From NCBI GenBank assembly GCA_003242645.1, contig QGVC01000153.1, positions 1-8,348 on the forward strand: a stretch of 8,348 nt of DNA. The letters are read 5' to 3'. The notes beneath the pieces were generated by a model that was not told the origin of the DNA, ran no database searches, and saw nothing but the letters and a program-made list of their open reading frames with translations. Made by a program: the position numbers and the translations under genes. Positions 1-7,871 of the stretch are shown here, piece by piece; within the stretch, counting starts at the first letter, position 1; each line of letters starts with the position of its first letter. Source of the stretch: Pseudomonadota bacterium (GTDB lineage: Bacteria; Pseudomonadota; Alphaproteobacteria; Rhizobiales; Hyphomicrobiaceae).

Positions 1-1163
1 TCAAGCCTGCACCGCTGCCAATCGGCCTGCTGGATGATAGCCAGCGTCTCGCTTGCCTGCGTCTGATCCGCTCGGAGAACGTCGGGCCGATCACGTTCCG
101 TGCCCTCATCAATCACTTTGGCGGGGCCCAGGCCGCGCTGGATGCGCTGCCAGAGCTTTCCCGGCGAGGCGGCCGGACCATTCGGATCTGCTCTCGTGAG
201 GCGGCGGAAGCTGAGCTTGAGGCTGCCGAGCGCATCGGCGCGCGCCCCATCTTCACAATCGAGCCTGGCTACCCGGCAGCACTGGCTGCAATCGAGGCAC
301 CGCCACCTCTCATCTACGCCAAAGGCGACGAGCAGCTTCTCGCCCGTCCTGCTGTCGCAATCGTTGGGTCACGGTTAGCCTCTGCAGCGGGCCAGCAGCT
401 CACGCGGCAGCTCGCAGCCGGCCTGGGACAGGCTGGCTATGTCGTGGTGTCGGGGCTTGCTTTGGGCATCGACGCCGCCGCTCATCGCGCGGCCCTGGAC
501 ACGGGAACCATCGCCGTCGTGGCCGGCGGACTTGACGTCGCCTATCCTCCTCAAAATGCCGACCTCCAGCGAGACATCGGCGAGCGCGGCTGCCTCATCA
601 GTGAGCAGCCGCCCGGGTTCCAGCCCCGTGGCAACGACTTCCCGCGGCGCAACCGCATCATCTCTGGCCTGTCGCTCGGAGTCGTAGTTGTAGAGGCAGC
701 GCGGCGATCTGGGTCGCTCATCACAGCGCGTCGCGCCGCCGACCAAGGTCGCGAGGTCTTCGCCGTGCCCGGCCATCCGCTTGACCCGCGCGCCGAGGGC
801 ACCAACCAGCTGATCAAGGACGGGGCCACGCTCGTCACGTGCGCCGAAGACATTGTGAGCGCGCTGCAGCCTTTCGGGCGACGATTAGCTCCCAAGGCAC
901 AGCGCTTCCGAGAGCCTGACGTGGTGCTCGATGCCGCACCGGAGCCTTTGCCGGAAGTCGCGGGCGACGACCGGGCCCGCATCGCCGCCGCCCTGAGCCG
1001 CGCCCCGGTGGCCATTGACGAGCTTGCCCGCGCTACCGATTTACCCGTCCGTATCGTGCAGACAGTGCTCCTGGAGCTGGCACTGGCGGGCCGTATCCAA
1101 TACCACGGCAGCCAGCTCGTTTCCCTGACTGGAGCTCCTGACGAGGATGGGCTTGGTCGATAG
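1..1163 (+). CDS. dprA: DNA-processing protein DprA (Smf), 5'-truncated by the window edge
   Basis: DprA binds incoming single-stranded DNA in the cytoplasm and loads RecA on it during natural transformation. It is also widespread in bacteria not known to be transformable. The reading frame is open from base 3 to the TAG at 1161-1163, giving 386 visible residues; family members are about this long, so only a few N-terminal residues are missing. Visible residues 1-100 form the N-terminal helical domain ([18 protein letters not shown]). The Rossmann-fold core follows with VAIVGSR (118-124), SGLALGID (150-157), [12 protein letters not shown] (about 213-224) and FAVPG (about 253-257). A C-terminal winged-helix domain (DML1/DprA_WH type) spans about 322-374. 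An internal GTG at 444 would remove half of the core fold and is not the true start. In related genomes plsY often lies just upstream. Family assignment is very secure. Confidence 0.97.
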   Translation, partial: KPAPLPIGLLDDSQRLACLRLIRSENVGPITFRALINHFGGAQAALDALPELSRRGGRTIRICSREAAEAELEAAERIGARPIFTIEPGYPAALAAIEAPPPLIYAKGDEQLLARPAVAIVGSRLASAAGQQLTRQLAAGLGQAGYVVVSGLALGIDAAAHRAALDTGTIAVVAGGLDVAYPPQNADLQRDIGERGCLISEQPPGFQPRGNDFPRRNRIISGLSLGVVVVEAARRSGSLITARRAADQGREVFAVPGHPLDPRAEGTNQLIKDGATLVTCAEDIVSALQPFGRRLAPKAQRFREPDVVLDAAPEPLPEVAGDDRARIAAALSRAPVAIDELARATDLPVRIVQTVLLELALAGRIQYHGSQLVSLTGAPDEDGLGR

Positions 1164-1231
1164 CTGGATCGATCGAGGCCAGAATCGGCGCGTCATGTGG
1201 CCAATCTGCACAGCTTGCAGACTCTGCCTAT

Positions 1232-1260
1232 TTGACTTCGCCCCAACCATCACCCATTTT
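1232..1260 (+). promoter_or_regulatory. Candidate sigma70-type promoter upstream of topA
   Basis: TTGACT (1232-1237), a 17-base spacer and CATTTT (1255-1260) resemble -35 and -10 elements. The -35 matches five of six consensus bases, the -10 only three of six. Transcription would start near 1267 and leave a leader of roughly 90 bases. The 1164-1359 gap is the longest between complete genes here, so a promoter is expected, but this one is inferred from pattern only. The leader also has a possible stem, CTGCGG (1310-1315) with CCGCAG (1330-1335), just ahead of the ribosome-binding region. Confidence 0.35.
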
Positions 1261-1359
1261 CCCGCAGCTGAGCGTCAGGGACAGATCTAGAGCGGCCCCG
1301 CGCTTCCTGCTGCGGGCAAACTGCGACAGCCGCAGGCGGGTGGGGACCCCGGAAAGCGC

Positions 1360-4059
1360 ATGAACGTCGTCATTGTGGAATCGGCCGCGAAGGCCAAGAC
1401 AATCAACAAGTACCTCGGATCGGAATACAAGGTTATCCCGTCCTACGGGCACGTTCGCGATCTGCCCTCGAAGGATGGGTCGGTCGAGCCTGACCGCGAT
1501 TTCGCCATGCACTGGGAGGTCGATCCCAAGGCCAACAAGGTCATGCGCGAGATCGCCGATGCGGTGAAGAAGGCCAACAAGGTCATCCTCGCGACAGACC
1601 CCGACCGCGAAGGCGAGGCCATCTCCTGGCACATCCTGCAGCTTCTCGATCAGAAGCGCGCGCTGAAGAAGGGCGTACCGGTCGAGCGCGTCACCTTCAA
1701 TGCCGTGACCCGGGAGGCCGTGCTCGCGGCCATGAAGAATCCGCGGACCATCGACGCTCCGCTGGTCGAAGCCTACCTGGCCCGCCGCGCCCTCGACTAC
1801 CTGGTCGGGTTTACGCTGTCGCCGGTGTTGTGGCGGAAACTGCCTGGTGCCCGCTCTGCTGGGCGGGTGCAGTCCGTGGCCTTGCGCTTGGTCTGCGACC
1901 GTGAAGCCGAGATCGAGGCGTTCAAGTCCGAGGAATACTGGACGGTCGAGGCCCTCCTCCTCACCGATAAGGGCGAGGAGGTGCGCTCTCGCCTTGTGGC
2001 TATCGATGGGCAGCAGCTCAAGAAGCTCGACATCAAGGATGCCGCAAGCGCCAATGCCAACAAGGCGGCGATAGAGGGTGGGCCGTTCACCGTCTCCTCG
2101 GTCGAGAAAAAGGCGGTGCGCCGGAATCCGGCTCCCCCTTTCACCACGTCGACTTTGCAGCAGGAAGCGTCGCGGAAGCTCGGCTTCTCCGCCAATCACA
2201 CCATGCAAGTGGCTCAGCGCCTCTACGAAGGCGTCGACATTGGCGGCGAGCTGGTGGGCCTCATCACCTATATGCGTACCGACGGCGTGCAGATCGTGCC
2301 CGAGGCCATTTCCGAGATCCGCCGCGTGATCGAGGCGGAGTACGGCAAGCGCTACACGCCGTTCGCGCGCGAATACAAGAGCAAGGCCAAGAACGCTCAG
2401 GAGGCCCACGAGGCGATCCGCCCCACGGATCCCTCCCGCCGTCCGGACCAGGTCGCACGCTACCTGGAAAAGGATCAGGCGGCCCTTTATGAGCTGATCT
2501 GGCTGCGCACCCTTGCGAGCCAGATGGCCTCCGCCGAGCTTGAGCAGACGACGGCCGAGATCACCGTCAAAGGAAAGGACGGCAAGACCTATGGCCTGCG
2601 CGCGACGGGCTCCGTTGTCGTTTTCGACGGCTTCATGCGGCTTTACTCCGAGGGTCGCGACGACGAGGAAGAAGAGGACAGCCGCCGCCTCCCCGCGCTC
2701 AAGCGAGGCGACACGCTGAAGGACAAGGCGGTCACGGCGAGCCAACACTTCACCGAGCCGCCGCCCCGCTACACCGAGGCGACGCTCGTGAAGCGCATGG
2801 AGGAGCTGGGCATCGGGCGTCCGTCGACTTACGCGACCACGCTCGCCGTGCTGCGCGACCGCGGCTACGTGCGTCTCGAAAAGAAGCGGCTCATCCCTGA
2901 GGACAAGGGCCGGCTTGTCACGGCGTTCCTCGAGAGCTTCTTCCGCCGCTATGTCGAGTACGACTTCACTGCGGACCTCGAGGAAAAGCTGGACCTCATC
3001 TCGGACGGCAAGCTGCAGTGGAAGGACGTGCTGCGCGATTTCTGGCGCGACTTCACCGCGGCTGTCGACGACATCAAGGATCTTCGGGTCAGCGAGGTGC
3101 TTGAGGCGCTCAACGAGATCCTTGGGCCGCACATCTTTCCCGCAAGAGCCGATGGCGGTGACCCGCGCGCGTGCCCGGTCTGCGGCTCCGGCCGGCTGAG
3201 CCTCAAGATCGGGCGCTTCGGAGCGTTCATCGGCTGCTCGAACTATCCCGAGTGCCGTTACACGCGCCAGTTCGTCGAGCCTCAGGGCGCCGACGCTGAA
3301 GCGGCGCTTCCCGATGGCAAGCTCCTGGGTTACGACCCGGATACGGGCTTGCCGGTGACCCTGCGCAGCGGGCGGTTCGGCCCCTACGTGCAGCTCGGCG
3401 AGGCTGAAAACGGTGAGAAGCCCAAGCGAGCTTCAATTCCGCGCGGCATCGATGCGGCTACGGTCGACTTGGAACGCGCTCTGCAGCTCCTGGCTTTGCC
3501 GCGCGAGGTCGGCCTGCATCCCGAGACCCAAAAGCCGATCACTGCTGGTATTGGCCGCTATGGCCCGTTCGTGCAACATGATGGCACCTACGCCAATCTC
3601 GAAAGCATCGAGGACGTTTTCACCATCGGCATAAACCGCGCGGTCACGTTGCTGGCCGAGAAGGAGGCCGCCGGCAAAGGAAAATGGCAGCGTCCGAAGG
3701 CGGAGGTACTGAAAGACCTTGGCGAGCATCCGGAAGGCGGGAAGATCGAGGTTTTGTCCGGCCGCTATGGACCGTATGTGAAGCACGGCTCCACCAACGT
3801 GACGCTGCCGAAAGACAAGGACCCGTTGGCGCTGACGCGCGAGGAGGCTCTCGACCTGTTGGCGGCACGCCAGAGTCAGAACGGAGCGGGCGCCAAGCGC
3901 GGAAAAACGAAATCGTCGTCGAAGAAGACCGTAGAGAAATCCGCTTCTGAAAAAGAGAGATCCGCTTCTGAAAAGTCAGCCGCAAAGTCCGCACCTTCGA
4001 AAAAGACCACAAGAGCCCGCTCCACTAAGGCGCGGCAGGTGGCGCGGGCTGCGGAGTAA
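1360..4059 (+). CDS. topA: DNA topoisomerase I (type IA, omega protein)
   Basis: TopA relaxes negative supercoils by cutting and passing single strands. It is 899 residues. The Toprim domain starts at the N-terminus (VIVESAAKAKTI, catalytic E7; DPDREGE with D80, D82, E84). The catalytic tyrosine is Y304 with R306 in LITYMRTDG, and QEAHEAIRPTD is at about 347-357. GARSAGRVQSVALRLV (163-178) is another family signature. A C4 zinc finger uses C605, C608, C626 and C632. Three topoisomerase C-terminal repeats with an SGRFGPYV-like core begin near 657, 718 and 788. The last 60 residues are a Lys/Ser/Ala-rich basic tail, probably disordered and DNA-binding. The ATG at 1360 fits because VIVES must be N-terminal; GGAAAG (1351-1356) is close to the start, so the Shine-Dalgarno is imperfect. 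One C4 finger plus Crpt repeats is the usual alphaproteobacterial arrangement, against several zinc fingers in E. coli. Confidence 0.99.
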   Translation: MNVVIVESAAKAKTINKYLGSEYKVIPSYGHVRDLPSKDGSVEPDRDFAMHWEVDPKANKVMREIADAVKKANKVILATDPDREGEAISWHILQLLDQKRALKKGVPVERVTFNAVTREAVLAAMKNPRTIDAPLVEAYLARRALDYLVGFTLSPVLWRKLPGARSAGRVQSVALRLVCDREAEIEAFKSEEYWTVEALLLTDKGEEVRSRLVAIDGQQLKKLDIKDAASANANKAAIEGGPFTVSSVEKKAVRRNPAPPFTTSTLQQEASRKLGFSANHTMQVAQRLYEGVDIGGELVGLITYMRTDGVQIVPEAISEIRRVIEAEYGKRYTPFAREYKSKAKNAQEAHEAIRPTDPSRRPDQVARYLEKDQAALYELIWLRTLASQMASAELEQTTAEITVKGKDGKTYGLRATGSVVVFDGFMRLYSEGRDDEEEEDSRRLPALKRGDTLKDKAVTASQHFTEPPPRYTEATLVKRMEELGIGRPSTYATTLAVLRDRGYVRLEKKRLIPEDKGRLVTAFLESFFRRYVEYDFTADLEEKLDLISDGKLQWKDVLRDFWRDFTAAVDDIKDLRVSEVLEALNEILGPHIFPARADGGDPRACPVCGSGRLSLKIGRFGAFIGCSNYPECRYTRQFVEPQGADAEAALPDGKLLGYDPDTGLPVTLRSGRFGPYVQLGEAENGEKPKRASIPRGIDAATVDLERALQLLALPREVGLHPETQKPITAGIGRYGPFVQHDGTYANLESIEDVFTIGINRAVTLLAEKEAAGKGKWQRPKAEVLKDLGEHPEGGKIEVLSGRYGPYVKHGSTNVTLPKDKDPLALTREEALDLLAARQSQNGAGAKRGKTKSSSKKTVEKSASEKERSASEKSAAKSAPSKKTTRARSTKARQVARAAE
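3939..3974 (+). repeat. Short in-frame direct repeat in the topA basic tail (15-base unit, 21-base period)
   Basis: ATCCGCTTCTGAAAA occurs at 3939-3953 and again at 3960-3974. The period of 21 bases is seven codons, so the reading frame is kept. It encodes two consecutive SASEK units in the Lys/Ser-rich C-terminal tail. This looks like a recent tandem duplication in a low-constraint linker and may vary in copy number between strains. Confidence 0.8.
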
Positions 4060-4170
4060 GAGAAACCGTGCAACCGTGTTCTCAGTAAGAATTTCTGCAA
4101 GTAGGCTCGTGTGAAAGAGTTGCATCGGGCTTAGCCGCCGCGCTCTCACAAGCTTCACGAACGCGCAGAC

Positions 4171-4190
4171 AAAGGAATTGATCCTTCGTG
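4171..4190 (+). promoter_or_regulatory. Ribosome-binding site and GTG start of rnr
   Basis: AAAGGA (4171-4176) lies 11 bases before a GTG codon at 4188. A TGA in the same frame at 4179-4181 closes the frame upstream, so GTG 4188 is the first possible start. The protein from this GTG begins with a basic segment and then the winged-helix domain expected for RNase R. No convincing promoter or intrinsic terminator is visible in the 4060-4187 gap. Confidence 0.7.
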
Positions 4191-6470
4191 GCCCGTAAGC
4201 ACGCAGCACAGGCCGTTGAAAAATCGAAGTCTCGCCGGCTTCCGACCAAGGATGAGATTCTGCGTTTCGTCAGAGAATCGAACCACAAGGTCGGCAAGCG
4301 CGAGATTGCGCGGGCATTCGGCGTCAAAGGCGGCGCTCGTATTGAGCTGAAACGCCTGCTCGCGGAGCTGACAGAGGAAGGCGCGCTTGTCGGTCGACGG
4401 AAGGCCTTGCGTGCCAGAGGCGCACCCCCTCCGGTCTCCGTTTTGGAGATCGTTGGCCGCGACGAGGAAGGCGATCTGGTCGCCGAACCCGTGGTTTGGG
4501 ATCGCGCGGAAGGTCCGCGCCCGAAAGTTCTCCTCGTCATGAGCCGTCAATTCGCCGATGTGGGCGAGGCAGCGCTCGGCATCGGCGATCGTGTGCTGGC
4601 CCGTGTCCGGCAGCTCGACGGCCCGGATATCGAAGGCTTCCGCTTCGAGGGTGAGCCTATCCGTAAGCTGCCGCGCGAGAAGCGGCGTCTGCTCGGCGTG
4701 TATCGGGCGGACCGGAAGCGCGGCGGAGGCTTGATCGAGCCGGTCGACCGCAAGGATCTGCGGAGCTGGACCGTGCAACCGGGCGACGAGGGCGACGCCC
4801 AGGATGGCGACCTCGTACGTTTCGACCTCCCACGCGCGCACCGGTTCGGCATCCCGCAGGCGCGGGTTCTCGAGTCACTTGGCAATCCGCACGATCAGCG
4901 GCGCATCAGCCTCATTGCTGTGCATGCGCACGGCATACCTGATGACTTTCCCGAAGGTGTGCTGGCCGAGCTCGATCGGCTCGAGCCGCCGCGGATGGAG
5001 GGGCGGGTCGATCTGCGGCACATCCCCCTCGTCACCATTGATCCAGTGGATGCCCGCGATCACGACGACGCCGTTCACGCCGAGCCAGATCCCGATCCCA
5101 ACAATCGCGGCGGCTTCCTCGTAACGGTCGCTATCGCGGATGTGGCCCACTATGTGCGGCCCGGCACGCGCCTCGACCGAGAAGCACGGCTTCGGGGAAA
5201 CTCGGTCTATTTCCCCGACCGCGTCGTGCCCATGCTCCCCGAGCGGATTTCGAACGACCTGTGCTCGCTCCGGGAGAATGAGGATCGCCCCTGCCTCGCC
5301 GTTCGCATGGTCTTCGACAAGCGGGGCGAGAAGCGCAGCCATACCTTCGTTCGCGGCATCATGCGCTCGGCCGCCAGGCTCAGCTACGAGGAGGCCCAGG
5401 CTGCGTTCGATGGCAAGCCATCGCACAAATGCCGGCCGCTGATGGACACCGTGATCCGGCCTCTGTGGGCCGCCTATGAAGTGCTGGCTTCCGCACGGGC
5501 GCGACGCGAGCCGCTCGATCTCGATTTGCCGGAGCGCAAGATCATTCTCGATGACGAAGGGCGGGTCGCTCGCGTGATCATTCCCGAGCGGCTGGAGGCT
5601 CACCGGCTCATCGAGGAATTCATGATTCAGGCGAACGTCTCCGCCGCGGAGACGCTGGAGCAGCGCCGGACCGCCCTCGTCTATCGCGTGCACGACCAGC
5701 CGTCGAAGGAGAAGCTCTCGGCCCTACGGGAGTTCTTGCAGACGCTGAACTTGAGATTGCCACCGGGCGAGCTGAAGCCGGCGCACTTCAATCGCGTTTT
5801 GGCCCAGGCGAAGTCGTTGCCGGTCGCTGATCTCGTGAACGAGGTGGTCCTCCGCGCCCAGGCGCAGGCCGAGTACAGCACCGAGAATATCGGCCACTTC
5901 GGCCTCAATCTCCGCCGCTACGCCCATTTCACCTCACCGATCCGGCGTTATGCGGACCTCATCGTCCATCGTGCGCTGGTGCGAGCGCTGCGGCTTGGCG
6001 ATGGCGGGATCACGGATGAAGAGATCGCTCAGCTCGACGATGTGGCCAAGTCGATATCAGAGGCGGAACGCCGCGCCATGGCAGCGGAGCGCGAGACGAT
6101 CGACCGGTTGATCGCCGCGCATCTGGCCGACCGCATCGGTGCCGAGTTCCAGGCCCGCATTTCAGGCGTAACCCGCTCCGGACTGTTCGTGCGCCTCAAA
6201 GACACGGGGGCGGATGGTTTCGTCGCCGCGTCGTCCATGATCGGAGACTTCTATCATTACGTTGAGGATCAGCATGCGCTCGTCGGCGGCCGCACTGGCG
6301 AGGCGTATCGCCTGGGCGATGAGGTTCTTGTGCGCCTGGTCGAGGTGATCCCGACAGCAGGCGCCCTGCGCTTCGAAATGCTGTCCAGGGGCAAGCGCGG
6401 CCATGTCTCGCTGACAAAAGGTTGGCGCAGCCGGCAGACTTCATCGCGCAACAAGCGTCGTGCGGGCTAA
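4188..6470 (+). CDS. rnr: Ribonuclease R (RNB-family 3'-5' exoribonuclease)
   Basis: RNase R degrades structured RNA from the 3' end. It acts in rRNA and mRNA turnover and, in well-studied bacteria, in decay of tmRNA-tagged messages. It is 760 residues, somewhat shorter than the E. coli enzyme. In order: basic start and winged helix (about 20-80), cold-shock-like OB domains (about 84-240), the RNB catalytic domain (about 275-610) and an S1 domain (about 650-735) followed by a short Lys/Arg tail. TIDPVDARDHDDAV carries the metal-binding aspartates D285, D291, D293 and D294. RGNSVYFPD (336-344) supplies the base-stacking tyrosine Y341. AEYSTENIGHFGL (561-573) and HFTSPIRRYADLIVHR (580-595) are signature RNB segments with catalytic arginines. 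The winged helix and S1 domain favour RNase R over RNase II. The frame is intact; it follows topA by 128 bases on the same strand. Confidence 0.98.
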   Translation: MARKHAAQAVEKSKSRRLPTKDEILRFVRESNHKVGKREIARAFGVKGGARIELKRLLAELTEEGALVGRRKALRARGAPPPVSVLEIVGRDEEGDLVAEPVVWDRAEGPRPKVLLVMSRQFADVGEAALGIGDRVLARVRQLDGPDIEGFRFEGEPIRKLPREKRRLLGVYRADRKRGGGLIEPVDRKDLRSWTVQPGDEGDAQDGDLVRFDLPRAHRFGIPQARVLESLGNPHDQRRISLIAVHAHGIPDDFPEGVLAELDRLEPPRMEGRVDLRHIPLVTIDPVDARDHDDAVHAEPDPDPNNRGGFLVTVAIADVAHYVRPGTRLDREARLRGNSVYFPDRVVPMLPERISNDLCSLRENEDRPCLAVRMVFDKRGEKRSHTFVRGIMRSAARLSYEEAQAAFDGKPSHKCRPLMDTVIRPLWAAYEVLASARARREPLDLDLPERKIILDDEGRVARVIIPERLEAHRLIEEFMIQANVSAAETLEQRRTALVYRVHDQPSKEKLSALREFLQTLNLRLPPGELKPAHFNRVLAQAKSLPVADLVNEVVLRAQAQAEYSTENIGHFGLNLRRYAHFTSPIRRYADLIVHRALVRALRLGDGGITDEEIAQLDDVAKSISEAERRAMAAERETIDRLIAAHLADRIGAEFQARISGVTRSGLFVRLKDTGADGFVAASSMIGDFYHYVEDQHALVGGRTGEAYRLGDEVLVRLVEVIPTAGALRFEMLSRGKRGHVSLTKGWRSRQTSSRNKRRAG

Positions 6471-6503
6471 ACGGTCGCGGCAATTGATGGGGTTGACTGG
6501 CCA

Positions 6504-6517
6504 GTGATCGCGATCAC
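6504..6517. promoter_or_regulatory. Perfect 14-bp palindrome between rnr and the DUF983 gene
   Basis: GTGATCGCGATCAC is its own reverse complement, centred between 6510 and 6511. It sits in the 99-base gap after rnr, just downstream of a TTGACT (6493-6498), which could be a weak -35 element, although no good -10 is found at normal spacing. A dyad of this size fits a site for a dimeric regulator, but the regulator is unknown and no second copy lies in this window. It has no adjoining T-run, so it is not a good intrinsic terminator. Confidence 0.35.
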
Positions 6518-6569
6518 CTATGTCCAATCGACTAATGCAAAGGCCCTCGGGCTGGAGGATCAATAAGGC

Positions 6570-7010
6570 ATGCCAGTTTCTGTCGAACCGCAGCGGAATC
6601 TGCTGGAGGCCCTAGTCCGCGGTGCCCGTCTGAAATGCCCGGCCTGTGGCACGGGCCAACTCTTCCGGGCCTACCTCAAGGTTGTGGATAACTGTCCTGA
6701 TTGCCACGAAGCCCTGCATCATCATCGGGCCGATGACGCGCCGCCTTACATGACGATCGTGATCGTCGGCCACGTGATCGTCGCCGGCGTGCTCCTGCTG
6801 GAGCAGACTCTTGCCCCGCCACAGTGGCTGCACATGGCCCTCTGGCTGCCGCTGACCGTGGTGCTGTCGCTGGTGCTACTCCCGCGCATCAAAGGGTCGA
6901 TCGTGGGCCTGCAGTGGGCGAACAGGATGCATGGGTTCGGCAGCTATCCGGACCCGGATGACAGCCAAGACATCCTCGCGCACCATGACCGCAACGCCCA
7001 TCCCATGTAG
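6570..7010 (+). CDS. DUF983 family membrane protein with N-terminal zinc ribbon
   Basis: The 146-residue protein has a CPAC pair (C23, C26) and a CPDC pair (C42, C45) spaced as in a zinc ribbon. Two hydrophobic segments follow at about 60-79 and 86-105, each long enough to cross the membrane, then the family-like stretch PRIKGSIVGLQWANRMHGF. This is the DUF983 layout; the molecular role is not established. The N-terminal ribbon and polar C-terminus probably lie on the same side of the inner membrane as a helical hairpin. The ATG at 6570 is set by a TAA in frame at 6564-6566, and GGAGGA (6554-6559) ten bases before it is a strong Shine-Dalgarno. It is commonly found next to rnr and a NUDIX gene in Hyphomicrobiales. 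Only 21 bases separate it from the NUDIX gene, so co-transcription is likely. Confidence 0.93.
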   Translation: MPVSVEPQRNLLEALVRGARLKCPACGTGQLFRAYLKVVDNCPDCHEALHHHRADDAPPYMTIVIVGHVIVAGVLLLEQTLAPPQWLHMALWLPLTVVLSLVLLPRIKGSIVGLQWANRMHGFGSYPDPDDSQDILAHHDRNAHPM

Positions 7011-7031
7011 TCAACCGCACCCGAGAGCCTG

Positions 7032-7838
7032 ATGACTGAACCGAGCACGCCTTCCCCCAGCGGGGATCCCGCCAAAGTTATGGAGCCGCGCGACGCGGCC
7101 ACTCTCGTCATCGTTGACAAAGTGAAGGGCGTGCCTCGCGTGCTCATGGGGCAGCGGCGCCTTGACGTGGTCTTCATGCCCGGCAAGTTCGTGTTCCCCG
7201 GAGGGCGCGTCGACATCACGGATGGCACGGTAGAAAGCGCGGACGAGCTTCGGCCCATCGAACTCGCAAAGCTGCTCCTCGACATGAAGGGCACACCCAG
7301 CGAGGTGCGCGCGCGGGGGCTGGCCATGGCAGCGATCCGCGAAACCTTCGAAGAGGCAGGTGTTATCATCGGCGCCCCAGCGGACCCGCCTCCGAAGCCG
7401 ATCGACGTTCCCGGCTGGAGCGAGTTCTTCGCCCACGGCTATCGCCCCAAGCTGAGCTCGCTGACCATGTTTGCCCGGGCGATTACGCCTCCAGGCCGGC
7501 CACGCCGCTACGACACCCGCTTCTTTTGCATTTCGGCCGATGAGATCAGCCACCAGGTCGAAATCACTGAAGGCGAGCTGTCTAGGTTGCACTGGCTCAC
7601 GATTGAAGAGGCAAGTAGCCTGGACTTGCCCACGATCACGCGCCGCATCCTGGTCGATCTGATGGACTTCCTGAAGGACGGAAACCCAGGCCAACGGGAG
7701 GCGCCGATCCCCTATTATTATCATGAAAACGGGACGTTCCGGCGCGAGCTCTTGAGCGTAACAGGTTCGGTCGCTGGTGCATCTATGCAACTTGACACAA
7801 GGGGTTGCGACGGTATTGTGCCCCCGAACGCAGTCTAG
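7032..7838 (+). CDS. NUDIX hydrolase with an interrupted Nudix box (NUDT19/NUDT7-like layout)
   Basis: NUDIX enzymes hydrolyse nucleoside diphosphates linked to another group. The 268-residue protein has FVFPGGRVDITD (53-64) and then AIRETFEEAGV (101-111), giving the REx2EE metal site at R103, E104, E107 and E108. The usual Nudix box puts 14 positions between the glycine and this arginine; here there are 45, so about 31 residues are inserted, including a helical stretch rich in E, L and K. A similar split box occurs in NUDT19/NUDT7-type CoA diphosphatases, which makes CoA or acyl-CoA a possible substrate, but this is inference. The ATG at 7032 has only a weak GAGAG upstream; ATG 7080 (residue 17) is an alternative start that keeps the whole domain. 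The last 16 or so codons overlap the rpmG promoter, and the C-terminal 30 residues are low in family-like features. Confidence 0.92.
   Translation: MTEPSTPSPSGDPAKVMEPRDAATLVIVDKVKGVPRVLMGQRRLDVVFMPGKFVFPGGRVDITDGTVESADELRPIELAKLLLDMKGTPSEVRARGLAMAAIRETFEEAGVIIGAPADPPPKPIDVPGWSEFFAHGYRPKLSSLTMFARAITPPGRPRRYDTRFFCISADEISHQVEITEGELSRLHWLTIEEASSLDLPTITRRILVDLMDFLKDGNPGQREAPIPYYYHENGTFRRELLSVTGSVAGASMQLDTRGCDGIVPPNAV
7792..7819 (+). promoter_or_regulatory. Predicted sigma70 promoter of rpmG, inside the NUDIX reading frame
   Basis: TTGACA (7792-7797) is a perfect -35 element; with the base before it, it also reads CTTGAC, as favoured in alphaproteobacteria. After 16 bases TATTGT (7814-7819) matches four of six -10 bases, including the key first three and last positions. 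Transcription would begin near 7826, leaving a leader of about 45 bases before rpmG. This is the best promoter match seen in the window and fits the need to express a ribosomal protein more strongly than its neighbours. Confidence 0.65.
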
Positions 7839-7844
7839 AGCGCA

Positions 7845-7859
7845 GGAAGCGCAGCTTCC
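7845..7859 (+). promoter_or_regulatory. Hairpin in the rpmG leader
   Basis: GGAAGC (7845-7850), the triloop GCA and GCTTCC (7854-7859) form a perfect six-pair stem just before the rpmG ribosome-binding region (AGGG at 7864-7867). It has no T-run after it, so it is unlikely to terminate NUDIX transcription. It could stabilise the message or affect translation initiation; neither is shown by sequence alone. Confidence 0.4.
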
Positions 7860-7871
7860 CAACAGGGTACC

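Noticed and set aside
1206..1220. CTGCA-CAGCT-TGCAG hairpin after dprA as a terminator
   Set aside because: The stem has only five pairs and is not followed by a T-run, so it is weak as an intrinsic terminator.
1228..3132. A 634-codon open frame on the minus strand opposite topA
   Set aside because: It mirrors the codon pattern of a certain, highly conserved gene in GC-rich DNA. Its translation is Arg/Leu/Gly/Asp-rich low-complexity sequence with no recognisable domain.
4060..4187. Promoter or terminator between topA and rnr
   Set aside because: No paired -35/-10 hexamers at normal spacing and no GC stem with a T-run were found; only the rnr ribosome-binding site is supported.
4875..5693. 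A 272-codon minus-strand frame opposite the rnr catalytic region
   Set aside because: It lies entirely inside the RNB domain of RNase R and shows no motif of its own; it is a shadow frame.
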